DNA from: UTCHB3 sp008363265
GTDB lineage: Bacteria > Bacteroidota > Ignavibacteria > Ignavibacteriales > Ignavibacteriaceae
Reading direction: 5' to 3'
DNA length: 64,000 nt
Assembly: GCA_045863055.1 (NCBI GenBank)
Contig: BTUW01000003.1
Location: 62,001 to 126,000 of the forward strand
Part shown: in pieces, positions 43,818 to 53,297 of the stretch
Position numbering within the stretch: position 1 is the stretch's first letter
How the letters are laid out: every line of letters begins with the position of its first letter
Notes under the pieces: model-generated
Database searches by the model: none
The model's input: the letters and a program-made list of their open reading frames with translations, nothing else
Told to the model about the DNA's origin: nothing
Position numbers and translations under genes: made by a program

Positions 43818-44818
43818 TGTCAAAGATCAAATTCGGAATCATCGGTCTGGGCGGAATATCACAATTGATGCACCTCCCCGACCTCGCTGCCAACAAGGAA
43901 GTTGAACTTGCTGCCATCGCAGATATCAACAGGAGCGCGCTCGATCAGGTTTCAGCACGGTTTAAGGTATCTAAAACCTACCTTGACTATCACAAAATGC
44001 TGAAAGAGGTTGAACTCGATGCGGTGATCATCGCCACTCCGACAAAGTCGCACACAAAGATCGCCATGGATTGCCTTGAGGCAGGCAAACATGTCTTTGT
44101 TGAAAAACCTCTCGCGCGGACGGCTGAAGAGGCCCGTCAGATCGCCACGCTCGCGAAGGAAAAAGGGCTTCTTGCCATGGTTGGCATGAATCTGCGTTAC
44201 AGGCCTGATATCATGCTTCTGAAAAGCATCGTCGGCTCGGGCGATATCGGCATTCCCTATTACGTGAAATCATCCTGGCTGAAACCACAGTCCAGTTCCG
44301 GAAAGTGGTTTACAAAAAAAGATGAAGCCGGCGGTGGTGTAATATTCGATCTTGGTGTTGTACTTCTCGATGTAGCCTTGTGGTTTCTCGACTATCCTGC
44401 CATCAGTTCTGTATCGACCAAAAACTTTGCGGTGAACACCAAAAATGTTGAAGATTCTTCCATTTCGATGATAAAAACAGCCACTGACTCACTTATTTAC
44501 CTTGAATCCTCATGGGCAATGTCGGGAGAGAAAGATTCATTCAATCTTGAGATTTACGGCACCAAAGGGAATGCTTTCATAAATCCCCTTAGGATCATTA
44601 AGATCATCGATGGTCAAAAGATCGAATTGAAGCCAATGATCAACGATAACAGGAAGATACACTTTGAAAAGTCTTATCAAAACGAGTTAAACCACTTCGT
44701 GGGAGCGATCAAGGGCCATAACCCACTTCTCTCATCTGCGGAGGAGTCAGCGGCCAGACTTTCGATCGTGGAAAAGATGTATGCATCCGCCCGCGAAGGA
44801 AAGGAAGTCGCCCTGTGA
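43817..44818 (+). CDS. Gfo/Idh/MocA-family oxidoreductase
   Basis: 333 aa from ATG 43817 (a GTG one codon earlier is equally readable). N-terminal Rossmann domain with FGIIGLGGISQLMHLPDL and IADINR, then VIIATPTKSHTKIAMDCLEAGKHVFVEKP in which the Lys of EKP is the family's catalytic/structural residue, followed by the alpha/beta substrate domain (GGVIFDLGVVLLDVALWFL). The family oxidises or reduces sugars and related compounds with NAD(P); the substrate is unknown here. It overlaps dxs by 1 base and the response regulator by 4 (GTGA), so it is in the eight-gene run. Confidence 0.9.
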   Translation: MSKIKFGIIGLGGISQLMHLPDLAANKEVELAAIADINRSALDQVSARFKVSKTYLDYHKMLKEVELDAVIIATPTKSHTKIAMDCLEAGKHVFVEKPLARTAEEARQIATLAKEKGLLAMVGMNLRYRPDIMLLKSIVGSGDIGIPYYVKSSWLKPQSSSGKWFTKKDEAGGGVIFDLGVVLLDVALWFLDYPAISSVSTKNFAVNTKNVEDSSISMIKTATDSLIYLESSWAMSGEKDSFNLEIYGTKGNAFINPLRIIKIIDGQKIELKPMINDNRKIHFEKSYQNELNHFVGAIKGHNPLLSSAEESAARLSIVEKMYASAREGKEVAL

Positions 44819-45513
44819 CAGGTACAAAAATACTGATCATTGAAGATGAAAAAGATATTATCGAGTTCATGAAATATAACCTCGAACTTGAAAACTTCTC
44901 CGTGATCTCTGCAAATGATGGTGTTGATGGATTGAAGCTTATGGAGGAAAAACCTGATCTTGTCCTCCTTGATATCATGATGCCGAAGATGGATGGGTAC
45001 GAGGTCTGCAGAAGGATCAGGGAAAACAAGGAAACGGCCGGCACACCGGTAATTTTCCTCACTGCCAAGTCGAGTGAGTATGATGAAGTGAAAGGTCTGG
45101 ATCTCGGCGCGAACGATTACATAGTTAAACCGATCTCAGCTGTTAAACTTGTTGCGAGAATCAAAAACAGTCTAAGAAACGCGGTAAGAAAAGAGGCGGA
45201 GTCCGAGGAGTCATCGCAATTTGTTAAAGTGGGCCCGATTGAAATTGACAGGGAAAAATATACTGTACTTATCGATTCACGGGAGCGCGTTTTCCCCCGT
45301 AAAGAGTTTGAGCTTCTCTTCTACCTGGCGAGCAATCCGGGTGTGGTCTTCTCAAGGCACTCCCTTCTTAAAGATGTTTGGGGAACTGATGTTTTTGTCG
45401 TGGACAGAACTATTGACGTACACATAAGGAAGATAAGGGAAAAACTGGAAGATCATCAGGATCTGATCGAGACGGTCAAAGGTGTCGGATACCGGTTTAA
45501 AGATATTGATTGA
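44815..45513 (+). CDS. OmpR/PhoB-type response regulator
   Basis: 232 aa, starts with GTG at 44815 overlapping the previous stop (GTGA). Receiver domain (1-120): acidic pair IEDEKD, phospho-Asp in LVLLDIMMPKMDGYEV, beta-4 Thr (FLTAKS), Lys in DYIVKPIS. DNA-binding winged helix (about 135-230): FPRKEFELLFYLASNPGVVFSRHSLLKDVWG...VVDRTIDVHIRKIREKLE and VKGVGYRFK. A transcription regulator paired with the next gene. The target genes are unknown. Confidence 0.94.
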   Translation: MTGTKILIIEDEKDIIEFMKYNLELENFSVISANDGVDGLKLMEEKPDLVLLDIMMPKMDGYEVCRRIRENKETAGTPVIFLTAKSSEYDEVKGLDLGANDYIVKPISAVKLVARIKNSLRNAVRKEAESEESSQFVKVGPIEIDREKYTVLIDSRERVFPRKEFELLFYLASNPGVVFSRHSLLKDVWGTDVFVVDRTIDVHIRKIREKLEDHQDLIETVKGVGYRFKDID

Positions 45514-46522
45514 ATATCTCAGGGCCGCCTCCCGGTACCGGCATGAATTTACCCTGATTTCGGGTGTCTTCCTCGTTGCTTCGATTTTTCTGATATTTTT
45601 GGGCACCGGCCCTCTTTTGATCCTGTTCTTTGCTTTAGCGGCACTCATAATTTTCTTCGTGATGGTTGGAAAGAGGCGTCACAGTGATCTTAACAATATT
45701 AAAACCACACTTAAGTTGATCGCTTCCAGGGAGATCGACCTCTCAAGCGAACTGAAACTGAACGAAGGGCTCCATGACATTCAGACTGAACTTAATGCCA
45801 TGACCGCGAAGATCAGATCAGATTTTATATACCTGAAGAAGCTGGAGCAGATGCGCAGGGAGTTCCTGGGAAATGTCTCCCATGAGCTTAAAACCCCGAT
45901 TTTCGCCATCAGTGGATATCTCGAAACGCTTCTTAACGGCGCGATCAGGGATGAGAGGGTGAACATGCACTTCCTTTCGAAGGCTTATGAGCACACGGGC
46001 AATCTGAGTAACCTGCTTAACGATCTTATAGATATTTCTCTCATCGAATCGGGACAGATGAGAATGAGTTTCAGGTATTTTAACCTCAGAAACGCCATAC
46101 AGGAACTCGTTGATGAGTTCAGCCCCTCAATGGTCAACTCTGAAATTGAACTGATCGTGCATCCGATCAGAAAAGGGTTGCAGATATACAGCGACAAGGC
46201 ACGTTTCAGACAGGTAATGATCAACCTTTTACAGAATGCGGCCAAATACACCGTGCAGGGCACTATCGAGATAATTGTGGCAGAAGATAACCAGGACTGC
46301 ACAATTAAAGTGAAAGATACAGGTGTGGGAATCGCTGAAGATGATCTTCCAAGAATATTCGAAAGATTTTACCGGGTTGACAAGGCCCGGACAAGGGATG
46401 TCGGGGGCACCGGCCTCGGGCTCGCGATTGTGAAACATATTCTTGAAGCTCACGAGACAAAGATAGAAGTAGAAAGCACTTACGGTCAGGGCTCAACATT
46501 TTACTTTAAACTAAAAAAATGA
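45482..46522 (+). CDS. Membrane sensor histidine kinase
   Basis: 346 aa from GTG 45482, which overlaps the regulator by 32 bases; a TTG at 45506 would shorten the overlap. Two adjacent membrane helices near residues 20-62 (TLISGVFLVASIFLIFLG, LLILFFALAALIIFFVMVG) with almost no periplasmic loop, then HisKA with FLGNVSHELKTPIFAISGYLETLL (phospho-His in SHELKTP) and HATPase with N box NLLQNAAKYT, G1 DTGVGIAEDDL, F box FERFYRVD, G2 GGTGLGLAIVKHI. PhoR-like architecture without PAS. The short sensor part suggests membrane-stress or protein-mediated sensing. It overlaps menF by 4 bases. Confidence 0.93.
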   Translation: MSDTGLKILIEYLRAASRYRHEFTLISGVFLVASIFLIFLGTGPLLILFFALAALIIFFVMVGKRRHSDLNNIKTTLKLIASREIDLSSELKLNEGLHDIQTELNAMTAKIRSDFIYLKKLEQMRREFLGNVSHELKTPIFAISGYLETLLNGAIRDERVNMHFLSKAYEHTGNLSNLLNDLIDISLIESGQMRMSFRYFNLRNAIQELVDEFSPSMVNSEIELIVHPIRKGLQIYSDKARFRQVMINLLQNAAKYTVQGTIEIIVAEDNQDCTIKVKDTGVGIAEDDLPRIFERFYRVDKARTRDVGGTGLGLAIVKHILEAHETKIEVESTYGQGSTFYFKLKK

Positions 46523-47871
46523 GCACCCTGACGAACCAGTACCTTACAGATGTTACGATCACCCCTCTGGAGCAACCCCGCTTGTTCGGGGATATCTATG
46601 TCTCATTTTTCAGGGTGGATGATCCGGGTATCAGTCTCTCTGGTTTTCCGGGCAATTTCGATAATGACCTTTTCTACTGTGCAAATCCCGCATCCGGAGT
46701 TGAGTTCCTCGCCCTGGGTTCTATATTTTCTCTTGTAGCTGACGACTACCACTCACTGAACAGGGTAGCCCGGAGCGTTCTGACGAACGAACCCGGTGAA
46801 CTCCCTTGCCCCCTTCCCGACTGGTTCAGTTACATTTCATTTCCTTTCGAATCCAGCCCTGATATTCCCTATGCCAGATTTGTGATGCCTGAGTATTTGA
46901 TAAAACAGGAAAGTAGTGAATTCACTCTCAGGGTAAACACTCACAAAGATGCTTTTATCGGAAATGATAACATCGTCCTTGATGTGAAGAAACTGATCGA
47001 TCGACTCAGGAATGCTGACAGGAAGATACATTCAGTCAGCAATATTGAAATTCTGGACGACCCCCGCGATATTTTTTACGGGGGAGTTGAAAAAATTAAA
47101 TCCGCCATTTCTTCAGGGGTCATCTCGAAGGGAGTCCTCTCCCGGGACAGGGTAATAAGATTCACCGGAAGTTTTTCATTCCCGTACGCATTGGAAGAAC
47201 TTCAAAGAAACTATCCCGACTGTACAACCATTTTTACGAATTATCCCGGCAGAAATTTTATTGCAGCAACACCTGAACGCCTCTTCAGGCTCGAGGGAAA
47301 GACCGTTAAAACCGAAGCACTTGCGGGTTCAATCAGAACCGAAGCAGACGCTGATGATCAGTTGATCATGGAAGAGCAACTCCTCGTTTCTGAAAAGGAT
47401 TATGAGGAACATGTAATTGTCCGCGACTACTTGACAGCACGACTGGCGAAGGTCGCAGATAAATTGATTTATTCTGAAAAACCCCTGCTGAAGCAACTCT
47501 CCAATGTTACACACCTGCGGACACCAATAGATGCGACCTTGAAGGAGGGCGTTACCGCTATCGATCTGGGGAAACTTCTATTTCCCACCCCGGCTCTTTG
47601 CGGTGAACCCATGGAGGTCGCCGCAACTTTGATCAACTCGATCGAAACCCGCAGAAGGGACCTTTACGGAGGTGTAACGGGCTTCATCTCAAATCACGGT
47701 GTTTCCGAGTTCTATGTTTCCATCAGGTGTGGTTTCATTGATGATGAACGGGCCACACTGTACGCGGGATGCGGAATTGTTGCCGGTTCTGACCCTCAAA
47801 GCGAGTACGAAGAAACCAACTTGAAATTTATTCCCCTCACTTCACTGTTTACTGATGAGAACAAACCTTAA
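46519..47871 (+). CDS. menF: Isochorismate synthase
   Basis: 450 aa. Converts chorismate to isochorismate, the entry to menaquinone synthesis. Chorismate-binding domain in the C-terminal half: GVLSRDRVI, FIAATPERLFRLEGKTVKTEALAGS, LLVSEKDYEEHVIVRDYL, the metal-site EH, LHPTPALCG-equivalent LLFPTPALCGEP, and the terminal RCGFIDDERATLYAGCGIVAGSDPQSEYEET. It overlaps the histidine kinase by 4 bases and menD by 17. Neighbouring menD favours menaquinone over siderophore (EntC-type) use. Confidence 0.93.
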   Translation: MSTLTNQYLTDVTITPLEQPRLFGDIYVSFFRVDDPGISLSGFPGNFDNDLFYCANPASGVEFLALGSIFSLVADDYHSLNRVARSVLTNEPGELPCPLPDWFSYISFPFESSPDIPYARFVMPEYLIKQESSEFTLRVNTHKDAFIGNDNIVLDVKKLIDRLRNADRKIHSVSNIEILDDPRDIFYGGVEKIKSAISSGVISKGVLSRDRVIRFTGSFSFPYALEELQRNYPDCTTIFTNYPGRNFIAATPERLFRLEGKTVKTEALAGSIRTEADADDQLIMEEQLLVSEKDYEEHVIVRDYLTARLAKVADKLIYSEKPLLKQLSNVTHLRTPIDATLKEGVTAIDLGKLLFPTPALCGEPMEVAATLINSIETRRRDLYGGVTGFISNHGVSEFYVSIRCGFIDDERATLYAGCGIVAGSDPQSEYEETNLKFIPLTSLFTDENKP

Positions 47872-49594
47872 TTTTTTCCGTTCCGGATTAATTGTAAAAA
47901 CCCTGAAAAATCTCGGACTGGAGCATGTTTGCCTCTCACCGGGTTCACGCAACACCCCCATCACACTTGCTTTCGCTCACGAACCGGGATTGAAAAAGCA
48001 TGTAATTGTTGATGAACGGGCTTCAGGCTTTTTTGCACTTGGACTCGCGAAATCTACCTGTAAGCCGGTGGCTGTGGTGTGTACATCAGGAACTGCAGTG
48101 GCTGAACTTTATCCCGCGATAATTGAGGCATATAACTCCCGCGTTCCGCTTATTGCCATAACTGCCGACAGACCTCCATATCTCAGGAATTCAGGTTCGA
48201 ATCAAACAATCAACCAGAAGCAGATTTTCGCCGCCAACTGCGACCATTACTATGATTTTGGTCTCCCCGAAAACAGTGAGGAGTCTTTTCTGGACACGAT
48301 AAAGGCGACAGAATCGATATGGGAAAACTCAAGGCACCCCTTTGCCGGTCCTGTTCATATGAATCTCCCTTTCGAAAAGCCTCTCGAGCCTGCCTCTCAC
48401 GATTGCGAGATCGACGATGAGTTGATAAAAGAACTTGAACCAAGATTGAATTCATCGGCAGGTTCCCCTTTTCCACGCGATTTCAGCAAGAACATCAACC
48501 TTCTGATCGGACCTGAAACCAACATTCTGGTAGTTTTGGGTAACGGGAATTATACGCCTCAGTTCCTTGAGAAATGCACCGCACTCACCGAAAAATTCAG
48601 AATACCCGTTTGTCTTGAGTCGCCACTTGCAGTTTCTGACACAACCGGGATTCCTTTTATCAGAAATTTTGGAAACCTTCTTCAGTCCGAAAAATTCTGT
48701 TCAAAACTTGATGTGGATATGGTGGTGATCTTCGGAAGGAATTTTACTTCGAAGAACATGGAAAGATTTTTTGGTAAATGGGAGAAGGGGCTCCTTAATA
48801 TAAGTGTAAAAGGCGAAGGTTTTGGTAAGCCTGCATCGAATAAAAGAACCGTTCAGATCAGCGATATGGACGCGATCAATTCGCTGCTGAATTCAGAACA
48901 AAATCCCGGATCCAGAAGAACCTCATTTTTTGAGTATATCAAAAAAGCAGACAGCGAGTTCACGCATCTGTTGAATTCGAGGTTTGATCAGCTATCAATA
49001 AACTCAGAGCTTGAACTGGTGGCAAGTTTGTCAGCCTTGCTGAAGAATGCGGCTGAATCACCCGTATTCTTCTCCAACAGCCTTCCAGTTCGCGATTTTG
49101 ACTATCTCCGTGCCCTCTTCACTAACCCTGTCTACATAAGCAGGGGTGCGAGTGGGATCGACGGTATCATTGCTACTTCCGCGGGAATATCGGAGGGATC
49201 AGGCAAACCAACCGTTCTGGTTACAGGTGATCTGGCCTTTCACTATGATTCCAATTCGTTACAGATACTGAAATCGAAGGACATCCCTCTCCTGATAGTG
49301 CTTGTAAATAATGGTGGTGGGAGTATCTTCGAATATTTGCCTGTGTATGACGGCAGCAATGAATTCAGGGATTTCTTCAAAACCGATACAGGTGTTGATT
49401 TCGGGAAAGTCGCGGAAGCCTACGGTCTAAAGTACAGACTTATCGAAAATGCTTCCCAATTGCAGATCGCAGTAGGTGAATTTCTGGGAAGCCCGGCTCC
49501 TTTCGTGATCCAATTGAAATTTGATTCTCAAGCATCAAAAGAACAAAAGGATGCGATCAAAGCCGGGATCATCGCCTCGATCAGATCAGTCTGA
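47855..49594 (+). CDS. menD: SEPHCHC synthase (2-succinyl-5-enolpyruvyl-6-hydroxy-3-cyclohexene-1-carboxylate synthase)
   Basis: 579 aa. ThDP enzyme that adds the succinyl-semialdehyde unit from 2-oxoglutarate to isochorismate. Seen: CLSPGSRNTPITLAFA with the conserved SPGSR, VVCTSGTAVAELYPAIIEA, TADRPPYLRNSGSNQTI, the isochorismate-binding ISRGASGIDGIIATSAGIS, and ThDP-binding TGDLAFHYDSNSLQI...NNGGGSIFEYL. It overlaps menF by 17 bases and ends one base before the convergent NagX-like gene. Later men genes (menH, menC, menB) are not in this window. Confidence 0.95.
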   Translation: MRTNLNFFRSGLIVKTLKNLGLEHVCLSPGSRNTPITLAFAHEPGLKKHVIVDERASGFFALGLAKSTCKPVAVVCTSGTAVAELYPAIIEAYNSRVPLIAITADRPPYLRNSGSNQTINQKQIFAANCDHYYDFGLPENSEESFLDTIKATESIWENSRHPFAGPVHMNLPFEKPLEPASHDCEIDDELIKELEPRLNSSAGSPFPRDFSKNINLLIGPETNILVVLGNGNYTPQFLEKCTALTEKFRIPVCLESPLAVSDTTGIPFIRNFGNLLQSEKFCSKLDVDMVVIFGRNFTSKNMERFFGKWEKGLLNISVKGEGFGKPASNKRTVQISDMDAINSLLNSEQNPGSRRTSFFEYIKKADSEFTHLLNSRFDQLSINSELELVASLSALLKNAAESPVFFSNSLPVRDFDYLRALFTNPVYISRGASGIDGIIATSAGISEGSGKPTVLVTGDLAFHYDSNSLQILKSKDIPLLIVLVNNGGGSIFEYLPVYDGSNEFRDFFKTDTGVDFGKVAEAYGLKYRLIENASQLQIAVGEFLGSPAPFVIQLKFDSQASKEQKDAIKAGIIASIRSV

Positions 49595-50716
49595 TCAGAT
49601 CTTTATAAATATCTTGTATCTGTAAAGTACCCACAGGATTCCGAGCCAGAAAAGAACAAACAGCAGAGCGAACGCCAGTGACGCGTTATACGGGTCAAGG
49701 TAAGGCAGCAGGAAAGTCTGATAAAGATATTCCTTCGACGATATCTCCTTTCCATCGGCACCGGCAACTTTGATCATTCCCATTATTTTCGCCATTAATC
49801 CTGATCCCGCAAATACAGTAATAGCGTTAAGACCGTAGATGATGAATGGTTTAGCCCATTTCTTGTATCCCTGCACATCAGCTATCCAATAGCAAAACGC
49901 GAAAAACATCAGCGCGAGCCCTGATGTGTAAACAACATATGAACTGCTCCAGATACTCTTGTTGAGCGGGAAAAATATGCTCCATACGGATCCAATGAAA
50001 ACGGCGAATGCACCCGCGGAAAATATCCACGCGACTTTTTCAGCATCCGAAAACTTGCTCCTGAGAAAATGCCCCAGAAGAACACCGCTCAGTGCGGTTG
50101 AGATGGCGGGAACAGTAGAAAGAATCCCTTCAGGATCCCAGGTCTTTGTTGCTTTCCACATGTGACCAGCAAGTAACTGACTGTCGAGCCATGCAGCAAG
50201 GTTCTTTCCTGTTTCGTAATTTGCGTATCCAACGCCAGGAACCGGTATCAGAGCCATCATCAGCCAATAGGCAACCAGGAATCCGCCTGTTAACCATATC
50301 TGCGTTCTAAGTGAAGTTTTAAGGAAGATCACTGCTGTTATGAAATAAACGACTCCGATCCTTTGGAGTACTCCCGGGATTCGCACCTCGGCAAAATTGA
50401 ATGATGGGAACAGGCTAAGAAAGAGTCCCACAAGAAAAATTGTGGCTGCCCGCCTGAAAATATTCAGTATGAGTTTGTTCTGATCGTCCCCTCTCTCTTT
50501 TCTTTTTGTCAGGGAAAGTGTGATCGCCACTCCGACTATGAAAAGAAAGAACGGGAATATCCAGTCGGTTGGTGTGCAACCATGCCACTCAGCATGTTTT
50601 AGTGGTGCATAGATCGTGCCCCACGAACCGGGGTTGTTTACGAGAATCATTCCAGCGATCGTTATGCCTCTGAAAATATCGAGGGAAACGAGTCTGGTAC
50701 TGCTTTGTTTTTCCAT
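49595..50716 (-). CDS. NagX/HGSNAT-like membrane acyltransferase
   Basis: 373 aa, about ten membrane helices. Opens with RLVSLDIFRGITIAGMILVNNPG and HAEWHGCTPTDWIFPFFLFIVG, the conserved block of the COG4299/DUF5009 family related to heparan-alpha-glucosaminide N-acetyltransferase. The His in HAEWHG matches the catalytic His region of the human enzyme. Members are thought to transfer acyl groups onto amino sugars across the inner membrane. Substrate unknown; recycling or modification of cell-wall sugars is likely. It is convergent with menD and divergent from the VTT gene. Confidence 0.87.
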   Translation of the reverse strand: MEKQSSTRLVSLDIFRGITIAGMILVNNPGSWGTIYAPLKHAEWHGCTPTDWIFPFFLFIVGVAITLSLTKRKERGDDQNKLILNIFRRAATIFLVGLFLSLFPSFNFAEVRIPGVLQRIGVVYFITAVIFLKTSLRTQIWLTGGFLVAYWLMMALIPVPGVGYANYETGKNLAAWLDSQLLAGHMWKATKTWDPEGILSTVPAISTALSGVLLGHFLRSKFSDAEKVAWIFSAGAFAVFIGSVWSIFFPLNKSIWSSSYVVYTSGLALMFFAFCYWIADVQGYKKWAKPFIIYGLNAITVFAGSGLMAKIMGMIKVAGADGKEISSKEYLYQTFLLPYLDPYNASLAFALLFVLFWLGILWVLYRYKIFIKI

Positions 50717-50790
50717 CTTATAACCGGATTTGTTGCCAGTATGCTATGATTTTAGCATATTTACAGTTTATTCCTAAAAATTTAAGGCCA

Positions 50791-51405
50791 ATGAAACACC
50801 TAAGAAAATTATATAACTGGATGCTTCACTGGGCAGAGACACCATATGGTCCGATCGCCCTTTTTCTGATAGCATTTGCTGAATCTTCATTTTTCCCTAT
50901 TCCGCCTGACGCTCTTCTGATCGCGTTGGTTCTTGGTTCCAAGGCCAAAACTTTCAAATTTGCCCTGAATACAACCATAGGCTCCGTGCTCGGTGGTATT
51001 TTCGGTTACCTGATCGGATATTACGTTTGGTGGTCATCACCCGGTGAATTCTCAGGAGTGGCAAATTTTTTCTTCAGTTATATACCAAGTTTCACCCACG
51101 AACTCTTCTACGATATTCAGAAACTTTTCGAACAATATAATTTCTGGATCGTGTTTACAGCGGGATTTACACCAATACCCTATAAAGTGTTCACCATTGC
51201 AGCGGGGGCCTTCGATGTAAACTTCATCATGTTCATGCTGGCTTCAATTATCAGCCGTGGTGCCAGATTTTTTCTTGTTGCCGCATTACTCTGGAAGTAC
51301 GGAGAACCGATCAAGAATTTCATCGACAAATATTTCGACTGGCTTGCCCTCGCATTTACAGTGCTGCTGATCGGCGGATTTGTCGTAATTAAATTCGCTA
51401 TCTGA
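50791..51405 (+). CDS. VTT/DedA-type (YqaA-like) membrane protein
   Basis: 204 aa from ATG 50791; a start at 50746 would add 15 residues that do not belong to the family. Five or so membrane segments, with the VTT/SNARE-associated signature AESSFFPIPPDALLIALVLG, GSVLGGIFGYLIGYY and TPIPYKVFTIAAGAF. DedA/VTT proteins are linked to undecaprenyl phosphate or lipid translocation. It stands alone, convergent with the GHL10 gene by 3 bases. AAGGCC upstream is a weak ribosome site. Confidence 0.85.
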   Translation: MKHLRKLYNWMLHWAETPYGPIALFLIAFAESSFFPIPPDALLIALVLGSKAKTFKFALNTTIGSVLGGIFGYLIGYYVWWSSPGEFSGVANFFFSYIPSFTHELFYDIQKLFEQYNFWIVFTAGFTPIPYKVFTIAAGAFDVNFIMFMLASIISRGARFFLVAALLWKYGEPIKNFIDKYFDWLALAFTVLLIGGFVVIKFAI

Positions 51406-51408
51406 CAG

Positions 51409-53292
51409 CTATTTAAGAACCACCATTTTGCGGGTAAGCCTGGTCTTACCCGCTTCCATCTGGTAGAAATAAACTCCACTTGAATTGCTGCCGTTTCCGG
51501 CATTAAACTCTATCGAATATTCCCCCGCGCTTCTAACTTCATCGACAAGAGTTGTAACAAGCCTTCCTGTTATATCGTAAACCCTGATGGCCACCTTACC
51601 CGTCTCAGGCAGGGAGAAATTTATCATTGTAGCAGGATTGAAAGGGTTTGGATAGTTCTGACTTAAACCATACCCGGCCGGTATCGCACTTTCTGATTCA
51701 TATATTTCATCTTCAACGGAGGTGACCACTACATCAGGTGAAAGTTTCCGGTTGAGGATCAGCATTGCTGCATCGGCGATAACATACTTCCCCGTTTCCG
51801 CGAGGGAGTTATCCACCCTAAGAACCGTCTTTTTACCCGGAGTGACATAAACGTCACCGAGTTTAACCCACGCTTTGTTTGCGTTGTTTCGTTGGCTGAC
51901 CACCACTTCAGAAGAACCTGTGTTACCGGTCAGCGTGTATTTCGCGCTGTCGGTAAAAAGAAAATTCGGCACCATGAAGGTGTAAAGGCTGTACCAGGCC
52001 GGATATGCAACATCAAATTGCCAGTCGAACGAAGCAAAAGCCGTATCCCGGGTCCAGTAGATTTTAGGATTATAGCCCAGAACACTTACCTGTTCCCAGT
52101 TACCGGTTCTAACGGTGTTGGATGAGCTGTCTTCGTTGATGAGCAATCCCTTTGGACGCCACAGATTATCACCCCTGTAAGGAAGTGTGGCCGGGTCTTT
52201 GTAAATCCTTTTCAGAGTGTCACCAATTGCACCGTTGTTTGCGCGCAGGGCTTCATAAAAGAAGAGGCTCTCTCCCTTTACTCCCTGAGCACGGTTTTCC
52301 TGAATTGATTCTTTCAAAAGCTGATGACCGATCACATAACTGCCTGCCTTGGCCAATACACCGGCAAAGAAGATATCTTTCTTGTTCGCAGGGATATACT
52401 GGAGAGCGGAACCGAGTTCAAAACGGTATGAGATGATATCCTGCCTGTAAAGTTGGGGAATAAAATTGTCGAGGAGTGTTGAATCCATCCATGTTTTGGA
52501 ATCCTGAAGGTAATTGTCGTACCCCCAGGGATAGACACTGGGTGCAACCGAAAGGATGTAATCCTCACTTCTGGTTTTCACACTGTCACGCCATCTTTTC
52601 AGAAACTGCGTCAGCTTGTTCGCCCGCCACCTCTTCCAGTTCTGGTCGTAGAAGTTAGGTGAAGGATCCTGTCCATTGTTTTCCAGACGGTAAATTGATA
52701 CAGTAACGCTGTCGTAGCCTGCCTCAATAGGCATCGCGGGAAGACGGTCGTCACCCTGAACGCCGTCAACTTCATAATTATCGAGGACTTCCAGGTTCAG
52801 TTTGATCAGGAGATCCTGGACTTCCGGGTTCGTTCCGGCCATCCAGTCGAAACCGTTCTTTACCACCAACTGTCCCTGATAGTTCTTTGCGGCCCAATGT
52901 GGCTTCGCTGCTATAATGTGCCCCCCGTTCAGGGAGTAGCTGGAGGAGAAACCGAATTCAAACCAGGGAATAACCTCTATACCATTACGGTGGGCTTCGA
53001 TTATAAGTTTCTTAAGGGGGTCCCGTCCCGCAAAAGCGGGAATTATAGGAACCTGGAAAAGAGAATCCATTATTCTGCTCGGATAGAGGGTGTATCCCTT
53101 GTTCCAGACCACGGGAAAAACCACATTTATCCCGACCGAGGCAAGATAATCCATCGCTGCGGCGATCTTCGTATCATCGAAAAGCACATCACTGTCAACG
53201 TTCGTGATCCATACGGCACGCATCTCTTTTTTTGGTTGTGCCAACAGCAAAACCGGGAGAAGTATCAATATTAAAAACAATTTGTCGCGCAT
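51409..53292 (-). CDS. GHL10/DUF187 glycoside hydrolase with T9SS sorting domain
   Basis: 627 aa. Signal peptide (1-18, LLLAQ). GHL10/COG1649 catalytic barrel in residues ~20-340: RAVWITNVDSDVL, FPVVWNKGYTLYPS, HRNGIEVIPWFEFGF, DGVQGDDRLPAMP with the acidic pair. E. coli DigH (YddW), of this family, cleaves peptidoglycan glycans without stem peptides, so that is the best functional guess. A beta-rich domain (~380-530) follows, then a type A sorting domain (LSQNYPNPFNPATMINFSLP ... GVYFYQMEAGK ... RKMVVLK), so the enzyme is exported by T9SS. It is the last gene of the seven-gene operon; a palindromic stretch at 53026-53041 lies inside it. Confidence 0.88.
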   Translation of the reverse strand: MRDKLFLILILLPVLLLAQPKKEMRAVWITNVDSDVLFDDTKIAAAMDYLASVGINVVFPVVWNKGYTLYPSRIMDSLFQVPIIPAFAGRDPLKKLIIEAHRNGIEVIPWFEFGFSSSYSLNGGHIIAAKPHWAAKNYQGQLVVKNGFDWMAGTNPEVQDLLIKLNLEVLDNYEVDGVQGDDRLPAMPIEAGYDSVTVSIYRLENNGQDPSPNFYDQNWKRWRANKLTQFLKRWRDSVKTRSEDYILSVAPSVYPWGYDNYLQDSKTWMDSTLLDNFIPQLYRQDIISYRFELGSALQYIPANKKDIFFAGVLAKAGSYVIGHQLLKESIQENRAQGVKGESLFFYEALRANNGAIGDTLKRIYKDPATLPYRGDNLWRPKGLLINEDSSSNTVRTGNWEQVSVLGYNPKIYWTRDTAFASFDWQFDVAYPAWYSLYTFMVPNFLFTDSAKYTLTGNTGSSEVVVSQRNNANKAWVKLGDVYVTPGKKTVLRVDNSLAETGKYVIADAAMLILNRKLSPDVVVTSVEDEIYESESAIPAGYGLSQNYPNPFNPATMINFSLPETGKVAIRVYDITGRLVTTLVDEVRSAGEYSIEFNAGNGSNSSGVYFYQMEAGKTRLTRKMVVLK

Positions 53293-53297
53293 AAACT

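Noticed and set aside
53026..53041. Palindrome TCCCGC-AAAA-GCGGGA inside the GHL10 gene, translating to the 'IPAFAG' peptide seen in some dispersed bacterial repeat elements.
   Set aside because: The neighbouring paralog has the same FAGRDPL segment at the same spacing without any length change, so no insertion is needed; it is probably a chance palindrome in coding DNA.
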